64,000 nt of DNA, taken from positions 186,001 to 250,000 of the forward strand of contig NZ_FNVA01000006.1 in the NCBI RefSeq assembly GCF_900108185.1, given 5' to 3'. This stretch comes from Bryocella elongata (GTDB lineage Bacteria; Acidobacteriota; Terriglobia; Terriglobales; Acidobacteriaceae). A model generated the notes under the pieces. The model was not told the origin of the DNA and searched no databases. It saw only the letters and a program-made list of their open reading frames with translations. Positions 8,878 through 16,972 of the stretch are shown here, one piece after another (within the stretch, counting starts at the first letter, position 1; each line of letters starts with the position of its first letter). Both the position numbers and the translations under genes were made by a program.

Positions 8878-9677
8878 ACACCGTACGCAGCAGCTGGATT
8901 CCCGACGCACGCAACTTCGCCTACCTCAACTGGAAGCAGGTCGACGCTCTCCCGCGCGAGTCCACCGTGCTCGTCCTCGGCACCGCAGCCATCGAGCAGC
9001 ACGGCCACCACCTTCCTCTCGCCACCGACACCCTCATCAACAACGTCATGCTCGGCCGCGCGCTCGAGCAGCTCCCCGCCGACATGAGCCTCTTCGCTCT
9101 GCCGCCCATCTGCTACGGCAAGAGCAACGAGCACATCGGCTTCCCCGGAACGCTCTCTGTCTCCGCGTCCACCTTCATGGCGGTCGTTCGCGACCTTGGC
9201 GCTTCCATCACCGCGGCGGGCTTTCGCAAGCTCGTCCTCTTCAACACCCACGGCGGCAACAGCTCGCTGGTGGACGTGATGGCCCGCGATCTCCGTGCCG
9301 AGTTCAACCTCCGCACCTTCACCATCTTTGGCTCCGCAGGCGCAAAGTTCGAAGGCCTCAACCCGCAGGAAGCCAAGTACGGATTCCACGCCGGTGAGCT
9401 CGAAACCGCATGGCTATTGGCCGCAACGCCCGACCTCGTCGATACCTCCGCCTACACGGCCCGCTACATCGCGAAGCTCGAAGACGACGAGCTCCTGCAG
9501 CCCGAACGCGGCGCAGCCAACTTCGCCTGGCTTACCCGCGACATCTCCGACACCGGCGTCCTCGGCGACCCCACACCCTCCACGCCCGAGAACGGCGAGC
9601 TCTGGCTCGCCTCAGCTTCAGCTCAAGTAGCCAAAGCCCTCACCGCCATCTACAACTACGAGGCCAAGGCCGAATGA
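8874..9677 (+). CDS. creatininase family protein
   Basis: 267 residues. The metal-binding signature of the family is complete: EQHGHHLP (Glu41, His43), Asp52 in ATDT, NTHGGN (His126) and HAGELET (His172, Glu175, Glu177). Relatives open cyclic amides or cleave formamides (creatinine amidohydrolase, MftE, FAPy deformylase ArfB). In this cluster a ring-opening or deformylase role is plausible but unproven. It overlaps the genes on both sides by four bases (ATGA at 8874 and at 9674). Confidence 0.9.
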   Translation: MNTVRSSWIPDARNFAYLNWKQVDALPRESTVLVLGTAAIEQHGHHLPLATDTLINNVMLGRALEQLPADMSLFALPPICYGKSNEHIGFPGTLSVSASTFMAVVRDLGASITAAGFRKLVLFNTHGGNSSLVDVMARDLRAEFNLRTFTIFGSAGAKFEGLNPQEAKYGFHAGELETAWLLAATPDLVDTSAYTARYIAKLEDDELLQPERGAANFAWLTRDISDTGVLGDPTPSTPENGELWLASASAQVAKALTAIYNYEAKAE

Positions 9678-11380
9678 GCGCAGCCCTCGTTGACTGCGGC
9701 AACGGCGTCACCCTCGAACGCTCCGTCGCGTTCACACTCTCCGACGGCACGAAGCTCGTCTCCGATCACTACTACCCGGTTGAGGCTGGCCCGCATCCCA
9801 CGCTGCTCATGCGTCAGCCCTACGGCCGCGACATCGCCTCCACCGTCGTCTATGCGCATCCCATCTGGTTCGCCCGCCACGGCTACAACGTCGTGATTCA
9901 GGATGTGCGGGGCCGCGGCGGCAGCGAAGGTTCGTTCTATCCCTTCCGCCACGAAGGCCGCGACGGCGCCGAGACCATCGCCTGGCTGCGTACGCGCCCC
10001 GAGTGCAACGGTCGCATCGGCATGTACGGCTTCAGCTATCAAGGCGCAACGCAGCTTCTCGCAGCAGCCGAGCAGCCCGAAGGCCTTCAATGCATCGCAC
10101 CGGCGATGACTGCCTGCGACCTCTATCGCGGCTGGTTCTACCACCACGGCGCACTGCGCCTGGCCTCGTCCCTTGGCTGGGGCCTGCAGATGCTCAAGGA
10201 AGATGCCCGCCGCCTTGGCCTCGCCGAAGCCTCCGCGAAGCTCGAAGCCGCATGGGCCAACGTCCGTGCGCAGGCCTCGCACCTGCCCTATGCGCAGCAT
10301 CCAGCGATTGTTGATTCCGCCCTGCCGTCTTACGTCCGCGACTGGTTCTCTCATGACAGCCCAGGTCCTTTCTGGTCGGATTTAGACATCAGTTCGCGCG
10401 CTGGCGACATCAACGTCCCCGCGCTCCACGTCTCCGGCTGGTATGACACCTACCTCGAAGGCTCCGTGGCAGGCTTCGAGCTGCTCCGCGATCACGCAGC
10501 CACCGAGCACGCCCGCGACAACCAGTACCTTCTCGCCGGCCCGTGGGTCCACATCCCCTGGGGCGATCGCGTCGGCGAAGCCAATCTCGGCGAGGCCGCT
10601 CTGCTCGACACCGACGACCTGCTCCTCCGCTGGTTCAACCACTGGCTCAAAGACGCCAACACCTTCGCCGACGAGCCTCGCATAAAGCACTTCGCGATGG
10701 GCACCAACACGTGGCATAGCGCCGATGCGGCACAGGCGCCTTCCGCCATCACCCTGCACCTCGCCAGCGATGGCCGCGCAGAATCCCGCAAGGGCGATGG
10801 CGCCCTCGTCGAAGATGAACCGACCGGTCCAGCCGACATCTTCGTCTTCGACCCCGAGGTCCCCGTCTTCGCCCCCGGTGGCCCTCAGGCTCTAGCTGGA
10901 TTGTTTGATCAATCCGGCGCGGAACAGCTCAACAACCTCCTCGTCTACACCGGTGATTCCCTGGAAGCTCCGCTCCACATCTTCGGGCGCCCCAGCGTCT
11001 CGCTCCACGTGCAGACCTCATCCGCACACGCCGATGTCACCGCCAAGCTCGTCTGCGTCAAGCCCAATGGCCGCGCCGAATTCGTCTGCATCGGCATCGC
11101 GCGTTCCACCTTCCTCTTCGGCGAGGCCAGCGTCGCCGATGTGCCGCAGCTTTGGGTGTTCACCCTCGAGCCCACCTCCTTCGTCTTCGCCGCTGGAGAC
11201 CGCATCCGCCTCGAGATCGCAGGCTGCGCCTTCCCGCTCTATGACCGCAATCCCTCCAACAGCACGAGGCCCAGCGAGATGACCGTATTCCACTGGCAGC
11301 GCTGCACCCACATGGTCTTTCACGATCGCGAGCACCCTTCGTCGCTTCAACTTCCCGTGCTGCAGGAGGGCCACGCTTGA
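9674..11380 (+). CDS. CocE/NonD family hydrolase
   Basis: 568 residues. An alpha/beta hydrolase of the X-Pro dipeptidyl-peptidase/cocaine esterase class: RQPYGRD and DVRGRGGSEG near the N-terminus, the nucleophile elbow GMYGFSYQG with Ser121, a middle helical cap, and a C-terminal jelly-roll domain with FVFAAGDRIRLEI. Such enzymes cleave esters or amides of bulky acids. The open frame continues upstream to 9410, but the ATG at 9674 overlaps the previous stop and gives the family N-terminus. There is no signal peptide, so it is probably cytoplasmic. It is coupled to the ABC ATPase by a TTGA overlap at 11377. Confidence 0.88.
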   Translation: MSAALVDCGNGVTLERSVAFTLSDGTKLVSDHYYPVEAGPHPTLLMRQPYGRDIASTVVYAHPIWFARHGYNVVIQDVRGRGGSEGSFYPFRHEGRDGAETIAWLRTRPECNGRIGMYGFSYQGATQLLAAAEQPEGLQCIAPAMTACDLYRGWFYHHGALRLASSLGWGLQMLKEDARRLGLAEASAKLEAAWANVRAQASHLPYAQHPAIVDSALPSYVRDWFSHDSPGPFWSDLDISSRAGDINVPALHVSGWYDTYLEGSVAGFELLRDHAATEHARDNQYLLAGPWVHIPWGDRVGEANLGEAALLDTDDLLLRWFNHWLKDANTFADEPRIKHFAMGTNTWHSADAAQAPSAITLHLASDGRAESRKGDGALVEDEPTGPADIFVFDPEVPVFAPGGPQALAGLFDQSGAEQLNNLLVYTGDSLEAPLHIFGRPSVSLHVQTSSAHADVTAKLVCVKPNGRAEFVCIGIARSTFLFGEASVADVPQLWVFTLEPTSFVFAAGDRIRLEIAGCAFPLYDRNPSNSTRPSEMTVFHWQRCTHMVFHDREHPSSLQLPVLQEGHA

Positions 11381-12150
11381 GCGCTCCCGGAATCCCCGAA
11401 GTTCTCCTCACCAACGTCACCAAGCGCTTCGGCCCGTCCGCCGCGCCGGTCCTCGACGCTATCTCGCTCACCGTCGAGCGCGGAGAGTTTGTCACGCTCC
11501 TCGGCCCCTCCGGCTGCGGCAAATCCACGCTGCTCAAGCTCGTCGCTGGCCTTTCGCCCATCACCTCGGGCGAGATCACCGTCAACGGCATGACGCCCGT
11601 AAACGCCCGGCCCATCGTCTCCTTCGTCTTTCAGGACGCCACGCTCCTCCCCTGGCGCACCGTCGAGAAGAACGTCGCGCTCGCGCTTGAACTCGAAGGC
11701 CGCCCCCGCGACGAGACCGCGCAAACCACGCAGTCGCTCCTCCAACTCGTCGACCTCTCGCACGTCGCCCAGCACTATCCCCGCCAGCTCTCCGGCGGCA
11801 TGAAGATGCGCGTGTCGATCGCCCGCGCCCTCGCCACGCGGCCGCGCGTGCTGCTCATGGACGAGCCCTTCGCCGCACTCGACGAGATCACCCGCGACCG
11901 CATGAACGAAGAACTCCTCCGCCTGCGCGCCGAGCAGGACTGGACCGTCCTCTTCGTCACGCACTCCGTCGCCGAGGCCATCTTCCTCTCGTCGCGCGTC
12001 ATCATCCTCGCGCCGCATCCCGGCCGCATTGCGCACGAGCTGACCATCGACCTGCCTTGGCCACGCACCGCCGAGACCCGCGAGTCGGAAGCCTTCGATG
12101 CTCTGGTCAACCGCGCCTCGCGGCTTCTCCGGGAGGCCCATCGCGCATGA
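11377..12150 (+). CDS. NitT/TauT-type ABC transporter ATP-binding protein
   Basis: 257 residues. Walker A GPSGCGKST at 43-51, Q-loop FVFQDATLLPW, signature LSGGMKMR at 138-145 and Walker B VLLMDEP at 158-164 are all intact. It energises the permease encoded by the next gene and belongs to the SsuB/TauB/ThiZ class. It starts with TTG at 11377, overlapping the previous TGA, with CAGGAGGG 7-14 bases upstream. It ends in an ATGA overlap with the permease gene. Confidence 0.93.
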   Translation: MSAPGIPEVLLTNVTKRFGPSAAPVLDAISLTVERGEFVTLLGPSGCGKSTLLKLVAGLSPITSGEITVNGMTPVNARPIVSFVFQDATLLPWRTVEKNVALALELEGRPRDETAQTTQSLLQLVDLSHVAQHYPRQLSGGMKMRVSIARALATRPRVLLMDEPFAALDEITRDRMNEELLRLRAEQDWTVLFVTHSVAEAIFLSSRVIILAPHPGRIAHELTIDLPWPRTAETRESEAFDALVNRASRLLREAHRA

Positions 12151-12941
12151 AGAAACGCCTTGTCTTCGTGCTCAACTCCCTCGGCGTCTTCCTCGCCATG
12201 CTGCTTGTCTGGCGAGGCATCATCGCTGCCTTCAACGTCCCCGCCTACATGCTGCCCACGCCGTGGATGGTCACGGTGGCCTTCGGCGAACACCTCAACG
12301 GCATCCTCAGCGCACTGCTCATCACTACCGAAGAGGCCGTCCTCGGCATCGTCTCCGCCGTCATCCTCGGCGTGCTCATCGCGCTCATCTTCGCGCGCTC
12401 CGAATGGATCCGCCGTCTGCTATTTCCTTACACCGTGCTCCTGCAGACGGTGCCCATCATGGCTGTGACGCCCCTCATCATCATGTGGGTCGGCCCGGGG
12501 CAAGCCGCGGTCACACTCGTCGCGTTCATCTTCTGCGTGTCCTCTATCATCGCCAACACCACGCAAGGCCTCATCAGCGTCAACGACGACCTGGTCGCGC
12601 TCTTCCTCATGCACAACGCTTCGCCTGCACAGGTGCTCGCGAAGCTGCGCCTCCCGCACTCGCTGCCATACCTCTTCGTCGGCATACGCATCTCCAGCGG
12701 CCTCGCGGTCATCGGAGCCATCACCGGCGAACTCTTCGCGGGCTCCTCACGCGTAGGGCAGGGCGGCCTCGGTTACTCCATCCTGTATGCGATGGCGCAG
12801 ATGCAGACCGACCTCCTCTTCGCGCTCGTCATCGCGTCCACGATCCTCGGCTTCGCGTTCTTCTTCACCGCAACCTTCCTCGAATGGCTGATGCTGCACA
12901 AGTGGCACGAGTCCGCAGCCGTAAGCCGCCTCGAATCCTGA
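12147..12941 (+). CDS. NitT/TauT-type ABC transporter permease
   Basis: 264 residues, about six membrane segments. The EAA loop is present (FLMHNASPAQVLAKLRLPHSLPYLFVGIRISSG, in pieces), matching SsuC/TauC/ThiX permeases. Start ATG 12147 overlaps the ATPase stop. It is the last gene of the five-gene coupled block. The likely partner binding protein is the NMT1/THI5-like lipoprotein at 4346-5374. Confidence 0.92.
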   Translation: MKKRLVFVLNSLGVFLAMLLVWRGIIAAFNVPAYMLPTPWMVTVAFGEHLNGILSALLITTEEAVLGIVSAVILGVLIALIFARSEWIRRLLFPYTVLLQTVPIMAVTPLIIMWVGPGQAAVTLVAFIFCVSSIIANTTQGLISVNDDLVALFLMHNASPAQVLAKLRLPHSLPYLFVGIRISSGLAVIGAITGELFAGSSRVGQGGLGYSILYAMAQMQTDLLFALVIASTILGFAFFFTATFLEWLMLHKWHESAAVSRLES

Positions 12942-13026
12942 CCCATTCGAAAGGCCGAAGAGCATTGGCCAGCTTGCAGTTCAAGCGTTTGGAAACCATG
13001 AGGACGAGCACGATCGTCTCGTTAAG

Positions 13027-13081
13027 GGCACGGCTTCAGCCGTGCCGTAAGAGCGGCAAATAGATAGGGGCTTCAGCCCCT
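13027..13081. repeat. pair of TTCA-loop palindromes
   Basis: Two adjacent hairpins, GGCACGGCT...AGCCGTGCC (13027-13046) and AGGGGCT...AGCCCCT (13066-13081), both with CTTCAG at the centre. They resemble short REP-like elements and sit between the permease gene and DUF3891. They may also attenuate the five-gene transcript. Confidence 0.6.
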
Positions 13082-13094
13082 GAGGTCCCGACAT

Positions 13095-13931
13095 ATGCTT
13101 CGCCTCGCTTCACAAAAGGACGGCCAGCCCGGCTGGTACCTCATCACCCACCCCGACCACGCACACCTGGCTGGTGCCTTCGCCACCGCATGGGGCAACA
13201 CGCAATTCCTTCAGCCCGAGCCCCGCGAGCACGTGCTGCTCGGCATCTGGTCGCACGATGATGGCTGGGCCGCCCGCGATGCCACCACGCCGATCACCCG
13301 CGAAGGCAAGCCGTCAGCGTTCTCCGTCGAATTGGTAGGGAAGTACTCTGCCTTCGAAGAGATCGACCTCGTCGCCTATCTCAATGTCCGCCGCAACGCG
13401 GTCAAGCTCATCGCCGAGCGCGACCCCTACGCCGCGATCCTCATCTCCATGCACACCCGCAACCTGCTCGGCGAACACGCGGACCGCTCCACTATCAAAC
13501 CCGACCTGCTGCCCATGCTCGATGCCTTCCTCGACGAGCAGCTCGAACTGCAACAGAAGCTCCGCGATCAACTCCTGGGCTCCTATAGGGTCGCGCCCGA
13601 GTTTCTCACCGATGAAGCCTTCCTCGAGAACTTCCGCCTGCTCCAGGCCTGCGACAATCTCTCGCTGCTCAGCTGTGTGAACTTCGCGGGCGATGCCTCA
13701 CTGCTGCACCCGTTGAAGACCATCGATGGCACCAGTGAGATCAACGTAGAACGCATCGGCGTGCGCAGCTTCCGGCTCACACCCTATCCCTTCGCCGAGC
13801 CGCTGTTGAGCTTCGAGCTTCCAGCCCGCTTCGTCGAAGGCACAACCTTCGCCAGCGCGGAAGAGCTTCGCGCGCTCTATGAAGCTGCCCCGGTCGAGAT
13901 CCTCACAGTGACAGTGACATCAAGGGGGTAG
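13095..13931 (+). CDS. DUF3891 family protein
   Basis: 278 residues. ITHPDHAHLAGAFATAWGN near the N-terminus, EHVLLGIWSHDDGWAARD and HTRNLLG later on are characteristic of DUF3891, whose conserved His and Asp residues suggest a metal-dependent HD-like hydrolase. Function is unknown. It is 153 bp downstream of the transporter operon on the same strand and may be a weaker member of the island. The start ATG at 13095 has only GAGGTCCC upstream as a weak ribosome site. Confidence 0.78.
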   Translation: MLRLASQKDGQPGWYLITHPDHAHLAGAFATAWGNTQFLQPEPREHVLLGIWSHDDGWAARDATTPITREGKPSAFSVELVGKYSAFEEIDLVAYLNVRRNAVKLIAERDPYAAILISMHTRNLLGEHADRSTIKPDLLPMLDAFLDEQLELQQKLRDQLLGSYRVAPEFLTDEAFLENFRLLQACDNLSLLSCVNFAGDASLLHPLKTIDGTSEINVERIGVRSFRLTPYPFAEPLLSFELPARFVEGTTFASAEELRALYEAAPVEILTVTVTSRG

Positions 13932-13948
13932 CCCTTGCCTCTGGGTGC

Positions 13949-13972
13949 CCCGGGTCCCTCAAGGGACCCGGG
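13949..13972. terminator. hairpin between convergent genes
   Basis: An 11-bp perfect stem, CCCGGGTCCCT with its complement (13949-13959, 13962-13972), and a 2-base centre. It lies between DUF3891 and the convergent HpxZ/AtzH-like gene. It lacks a U-tract and may be a palindromic intergenic repeat that also stops transcription. Confidence 0.5.
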
Positions 13973-14031
13973 CTATCGTGCCACTGGAGCTATATAGTGT
14001 CACAGGTCTGTGTGTACACCGGAGATGCGAA

Positions 14032-14418
14032 CTAACTCCTGGGCAAAATCGACACATGCGCCTGGACGATCCGCCAGCCCTCGTCCAGCCGCACCCACAC
14101 CTGGCTCTGCCGTCCACGGACGATGCCGTTCAACGTATCGCGCTCGAACTCCAACGTAATCGATCCGTAGTCTTTGCCGAAGGTACGAATCTCCAACCGT
14201 ACCTGTCGCCGCGCGAGCCCCACCGCAGGCCGGCTCAACCGGAACGCCTCGATCTCCGCCTCGCCGTACAGGTTCTCACCCGCGCCCAGACGAATCGACA
14301 GCGGCGAAGCCCAGAACATCTCCGTCAACACCGGCACATCGTTGGTCACCAGCGCTTCTTCATAGCGCGGATACAACGCCGCCAACTCCGCGACAACCTC
14401 CGGATCATTCACGACCAA
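14032..14418 (-). CDS. HpxZ/AtzH-like (DUF3225, NTF2-fold) protein
   Basis: 128 residues. NDPEVVAELAALYPRYEEALVTNDV, the GAGENLYGEAEIEAFR segment, RPAVGLARRQVR and SQVWVRLDEGWRIVQAHVS match the small NTF2-fold family that includes HpxZ of oxalurate (purine ring) catabolism and AtzH of cyanuric acid breakdown. AtzH supports the AtzEG amidase; HpxZ is encoded with the AtzE-like HpxY amidase. The presence of an amidase-signature gene in the same island fits this. It lies 76 bp after the formamidase gene on the same strand. Confidence 0.82.
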   Translation of the reverse strand: MVVNDPEVVAELAALYPRYEEALVTNDVPVLTEMFWASPLSIRLGAGENLYGEAEIEAFRLSRPAVGLARRQVRLEIRTFGKDYGSITLEFERDTLNGIVRGRQSQVWVRLDEGWRIVQAHVSILPRS

Positions 14419-14428
14419 GCTTCACCCC

Positions 14429-14475
14429 AACTCGCAGCCCAGAACTCGCAGCTCAGAACTCGTAACTCACAGCTC
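14429..14475. repeat. short direct repeat AACTCGCAGC-like spacer
   Basis: Several imperfect copies of AGAACTCGCAGCTC occur in the 76-bp spacer between the formamidase and HpxZ/AtzH-like genes. It is one of several low-complexity spacers in this genome; no function is apparent. Confidence 0.5.
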
Positions 14476-14494
14476 GATCAAACTTTTCTTTGCC

Positions 14495-15448
14495 TCAGGA
14501 AGTCGCAAACAGCTTCCGCTCCGGCAGCACGCTCTTCGCAATCACCGCGGACACAGTGATCATCGGCTCGTTCACTACCTGGCTCAGTTGCAGCTTCATC
14601 GCCACGCTGCACAGCACGTACGCGTGCACCGGCGTAAAGCCCCATTGCGCAACGAGGAAGTCGATGATCCGGCTCGTAGCGTTGCGCGCAGCCGTCAAGG
14701 CATCGGTCGCGCTCTCCACCACCACCCAGCCCGGCCCCACATCGCCTGGCGTGGGAGCCTCGATCACGGGACCTTGTGCGAAGACGCCTCGCACCGCGGC
14801 ACCTTTATGCAGCGTGAACCGCAGCGTCACATCCGCAGGGCATTCGATGCCATTGATCGACACCTCGCCATCGCCCTGCGCCGCATGCGCATCGCCACAG
14901 CTGAACAAAGCCCCCGGCTGCTGCACGGGAAGGTAAAGCGTCGCTCCGGTCGCCAGCTCGCGCACGTCCATATTGCCGCCGAAGACTCCCGGCGCCCGCG
15001 TGCGGAACTCGCCCTTGTCCGCCGGAGCCACGCCCATGATCCCGCAGAACGGTCGCAGCGGCACCACCGCCGGCGTCAGCGAGCGCGACACATCGCACTC
15101 CAGCTTCCAATGGAAGAGCGAACCTTCGCTGAAGCGCTCCTTCAGGAAGCCCAGCCCCGGAATCGTGCTCGTCCATCCCCAGCCGCGATGAGCTACCTCG
15201 AGCACATCCACCTGCAGCACGTCGCCAGGAACGGCTCCGTCAATCGCAACCGGCCCCGTCAGGCAGTGAATCCGCATCTTGTCGATGCCCGCAAACTCCT
15301 CCGCCGCCATGCCATCGCGCACCTGCAGCCCGCTCGCATCCTGGCAGTCGAAGTGGACGGTGTCACCGCTCGCAATCGTCAGCCGCGGCGCAAGGTCCGC
15401 GTTCCAGCGGGAGTGTGTTGGCTCAGCCGAAAGCTCATGCGTCGCCAC
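14495..15448 (-). CDS. acetamidase/formamidase family protein
   Basis: 317 residues. An FmdA/AmdA-type hydrolase releasing ammonia from formamide or a short amide. SGDTVHFDC near the N-terminus, the GPVAIDGAVPGDVLQVDVLEV segment, PFCGIMGVAP, TRAPGVFGGNMDVREL and SCGDAHAAQGDGE are family landmarks and include the metal and active-site His/Glu residues. The start at 15448 lies one base after the RidA stop, so the two are surely co-transcribed. Formamide could be the end product of ring cleavage in the island. Confidence 0.92.
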   Translation of the reverse strand: MATHELSAEPTHSRWNADLAPRLTIASGDTVHFDCQDASGLQVRDGMAAEEFAGIDKMRIHCLTGPVAIDGAVPGDVLQVDVLEVAHRGWGWTSTIPGLGFLKERFSEGSLFHWKLECDVSRSLTPAVVPLRPFCGIMGVAPADKGEFRTRAPGVFGGNMDVRELATGATLYLPVQQPGALFSCGDAHAAQGDGEVSINGIECPADVTLRFTLHKGAAVRGVFAQGPVIEAPTPGDVGPGWVVVESATDALTAARNATSRIIDFLVAQWGFTPVHAYVLCSVAMKLQLSQVVNEPMITVSAVIAKSVLPERKLFATS

Positions 15449-15449
15449 C

Positions 15450-15920
15450 CTAAATCTCCCCAGTCGTCTTCAACTCGACCGTCATCTGCAGCTCCACCAG
15501 CGCATGCCGAGGCAGCCCGCTCACGCCGATCGCCGCGCGTACATGCTTGCCGCTCTCGCCGAAGACCTTGCCCAGCAGGTCCGACGCTCCGTTGATCACC
15601 GCCGGCGACTCCGAGAATCCGGCCACAGAGTTCACGTAGCCATTCACCGTAACAATGCTCTTCACCTTCTCCAGCGAGCCGAGATGAGCCTCCAGCACCG
15701 CAAGGTGCAGCAGCGCGCAGCTCTGCGCGGCGGCATAGCCTTCTTCGACCGTGCGATCCTGCCCGACGCAGCCGGTGATGACGCCATCCGCCGTCTGCGA
15801 GATCACGCCGGAGAGAAACACGAGGTTACCGACAGTGCGTGCCGAGGTGTAGTTGCCGCCAGGCTTCGGGGCCGCGGGAAGCGCGAGTCCAAGCTCGGCA
15901 AGTGTGTCTTTGGGGGTCAT
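15450..15920 (-). CDS. RidA/YjgF/UK114 family protein
   Basis: 156 residues. Members hydrolyse reactive enamines and imines or, as RutC, act in pyrimidine breakdown. Conserved features are YTSARTVGNLVFLSG, the VNGYVNSVAGF segment and HVRAAIGVSGLPRHALVEL with the substrate-binding Arg. The frame extends to 16058, but ATG 15920 gives the family N-terminus. It heads a leftward unit with the formamidase and the HpxZ/AtzH-like protein and diverges from the cytochrome gene. Confidence 0.88.
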   Translation of the reverse strand: MTPKDTLAELGLALPAAPKPGGNYTSARTVGNLVFLSGVISQTADGVITGCVGQDRTVEEGYAAAQSCALLHLAVLEAHLGSLEKVKSIVTVNGYVNSVAGFSESPAVINGASDLLGKVFGESGKHVRAAIGVSGLPRHALVELQMTVELKTTGEI

Positions 15921-16063
15921 GGTGAAAGTTAGCGTAGCACGCCGATCCCATGGCTTCAGCCCGGTAGATGTGCCGCGCCTGAAGTCTCGAATCCATAAAC
16001 AACGAACGTGTCGCCGAAGTCGATTTCCGCTCGCCACGTACAAGCCGTGGTCTAGCATGGGGC

Positions 16064-16957
16064 ATGGGACAGCGCAGTTGGATCTTCACAGTGCTCATGG
16101 CATTGATGGTTTCTGTGTCTTTGTTCGACGCCCCTGCGCAGACAGAGCGTCCACCCGGTCCACGCATCCCGCTGCACCGTACCCGGCTTCATCGCGATGA
16201 TCTCGAGATTGGCGGCGATCTTGTGGGTGTCCTTACCGGGCAAAGCCGGTTCGTGAACTATACGGATCTCCTCGCACTTCCGCAGGTCAGCGTCCGCGTC
16301 AGCGGCGACACCAACTTCGTTGGCCCTGTGCGCATCGAGGGGGTTCTCCTCGAGTCTCTACCTGCGCTGCTGGGCGCGAGGCCGGACGCTCGCCTCGTCA
16401 CGGCGATCTGCGACGACTTTTACGAGGCGCACTACCCGATCGCCTATCAGCAGGCCCACCATCCCATCCTTGTGCTGAAGGTGAACGGCCTCGATCCCTT
16501 GCACTGGCCACTCGGATCCGACAAAGTCCCGATGGGGCCCTACATGATCTCGCATGCGCATTTTCAGTCCAAGATGCAGGTGCTCTCGCATCGTGAAGAG
16601 CCGCAGATCCCCTGGGGCGTCGTGCGCCTCGACTTCGAGAACGAAGCGGCCGTCTACCGCCCTATCCTTCCGATCGGCCCCGATGCGCAGTCACTCCAGG
16701 TCCAGCAGGGCTATGCCATCGCTCGTGAGAACTGCTTCCGCTGCCACAATCGCGAAGGCCAGGGAGGCACCAAGGCCAAGCGCTCCTGGAGCGTCGTCGC
16801 GCGCCGCGCCATCACCGACCCGCAATGGTTCGCAACCTACGTTCGTGCGCCAAACAAGATCAACCCCGCTACGCAGATGTCTGGTTCGCCGCAGTATGAC
16901 GACGCCACCATCGCCGCCCTGATTGCGTACTTCAAACCCTTCGCACACGCCGACTGA
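16064..16957 (+). CDS. periplasmic cytochrome c fused to a sulfite-oxidase-type fold
   Basis: 297 residues with a signal peptide ending near DAPAQ. Residues about 50-205 (GDLVGVLTGQSRFVNYTDLLALPQVSVRV, in pieces, and PVRIEGVLLESLP) resemble the molybdopterin-binding fold of YedY/sulfite oxidases, although no clear cofactor cysteine is placed. A mono-haem domain follows with CFRCH at 224-228 and a likely axial Met at 272 (NPATQMSGSP). The product is probably a periplasmic electron carrier or redox subunit. It lies 15 bp before the DUF2165 gene. The assignment of the first domain is less certain than that of the second. Confidence 0.72.
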   Translation: MGQRSWIFTVLMALMVSVSLFDAPAQTERPPGPRIPLHRTRLHRDDLEIGGDLVGVLTGQSRFVNYTDLLALPQVSVRVSGDTNFVGPVRIEGVLLESLPALLGARPDARLVTAICDDFYEAHYPIAYQQAHHPILVLKVNGLDPLHWPLGSDKVPMGPYMISHAHFQSKMQVLSHREEPQIPWGVVRLDFENEAAVYRPILPIGPDAQSLQVQQGYAIARENCFRCHNREGQGGTKAKRSWSVVARRAITDPQWFATYVRAPNKINPATQMSGSPQYDDATIAALIAYFKPFAHAD

Positions 16958-16972
16958 CAGGAGTTCGCCGCG

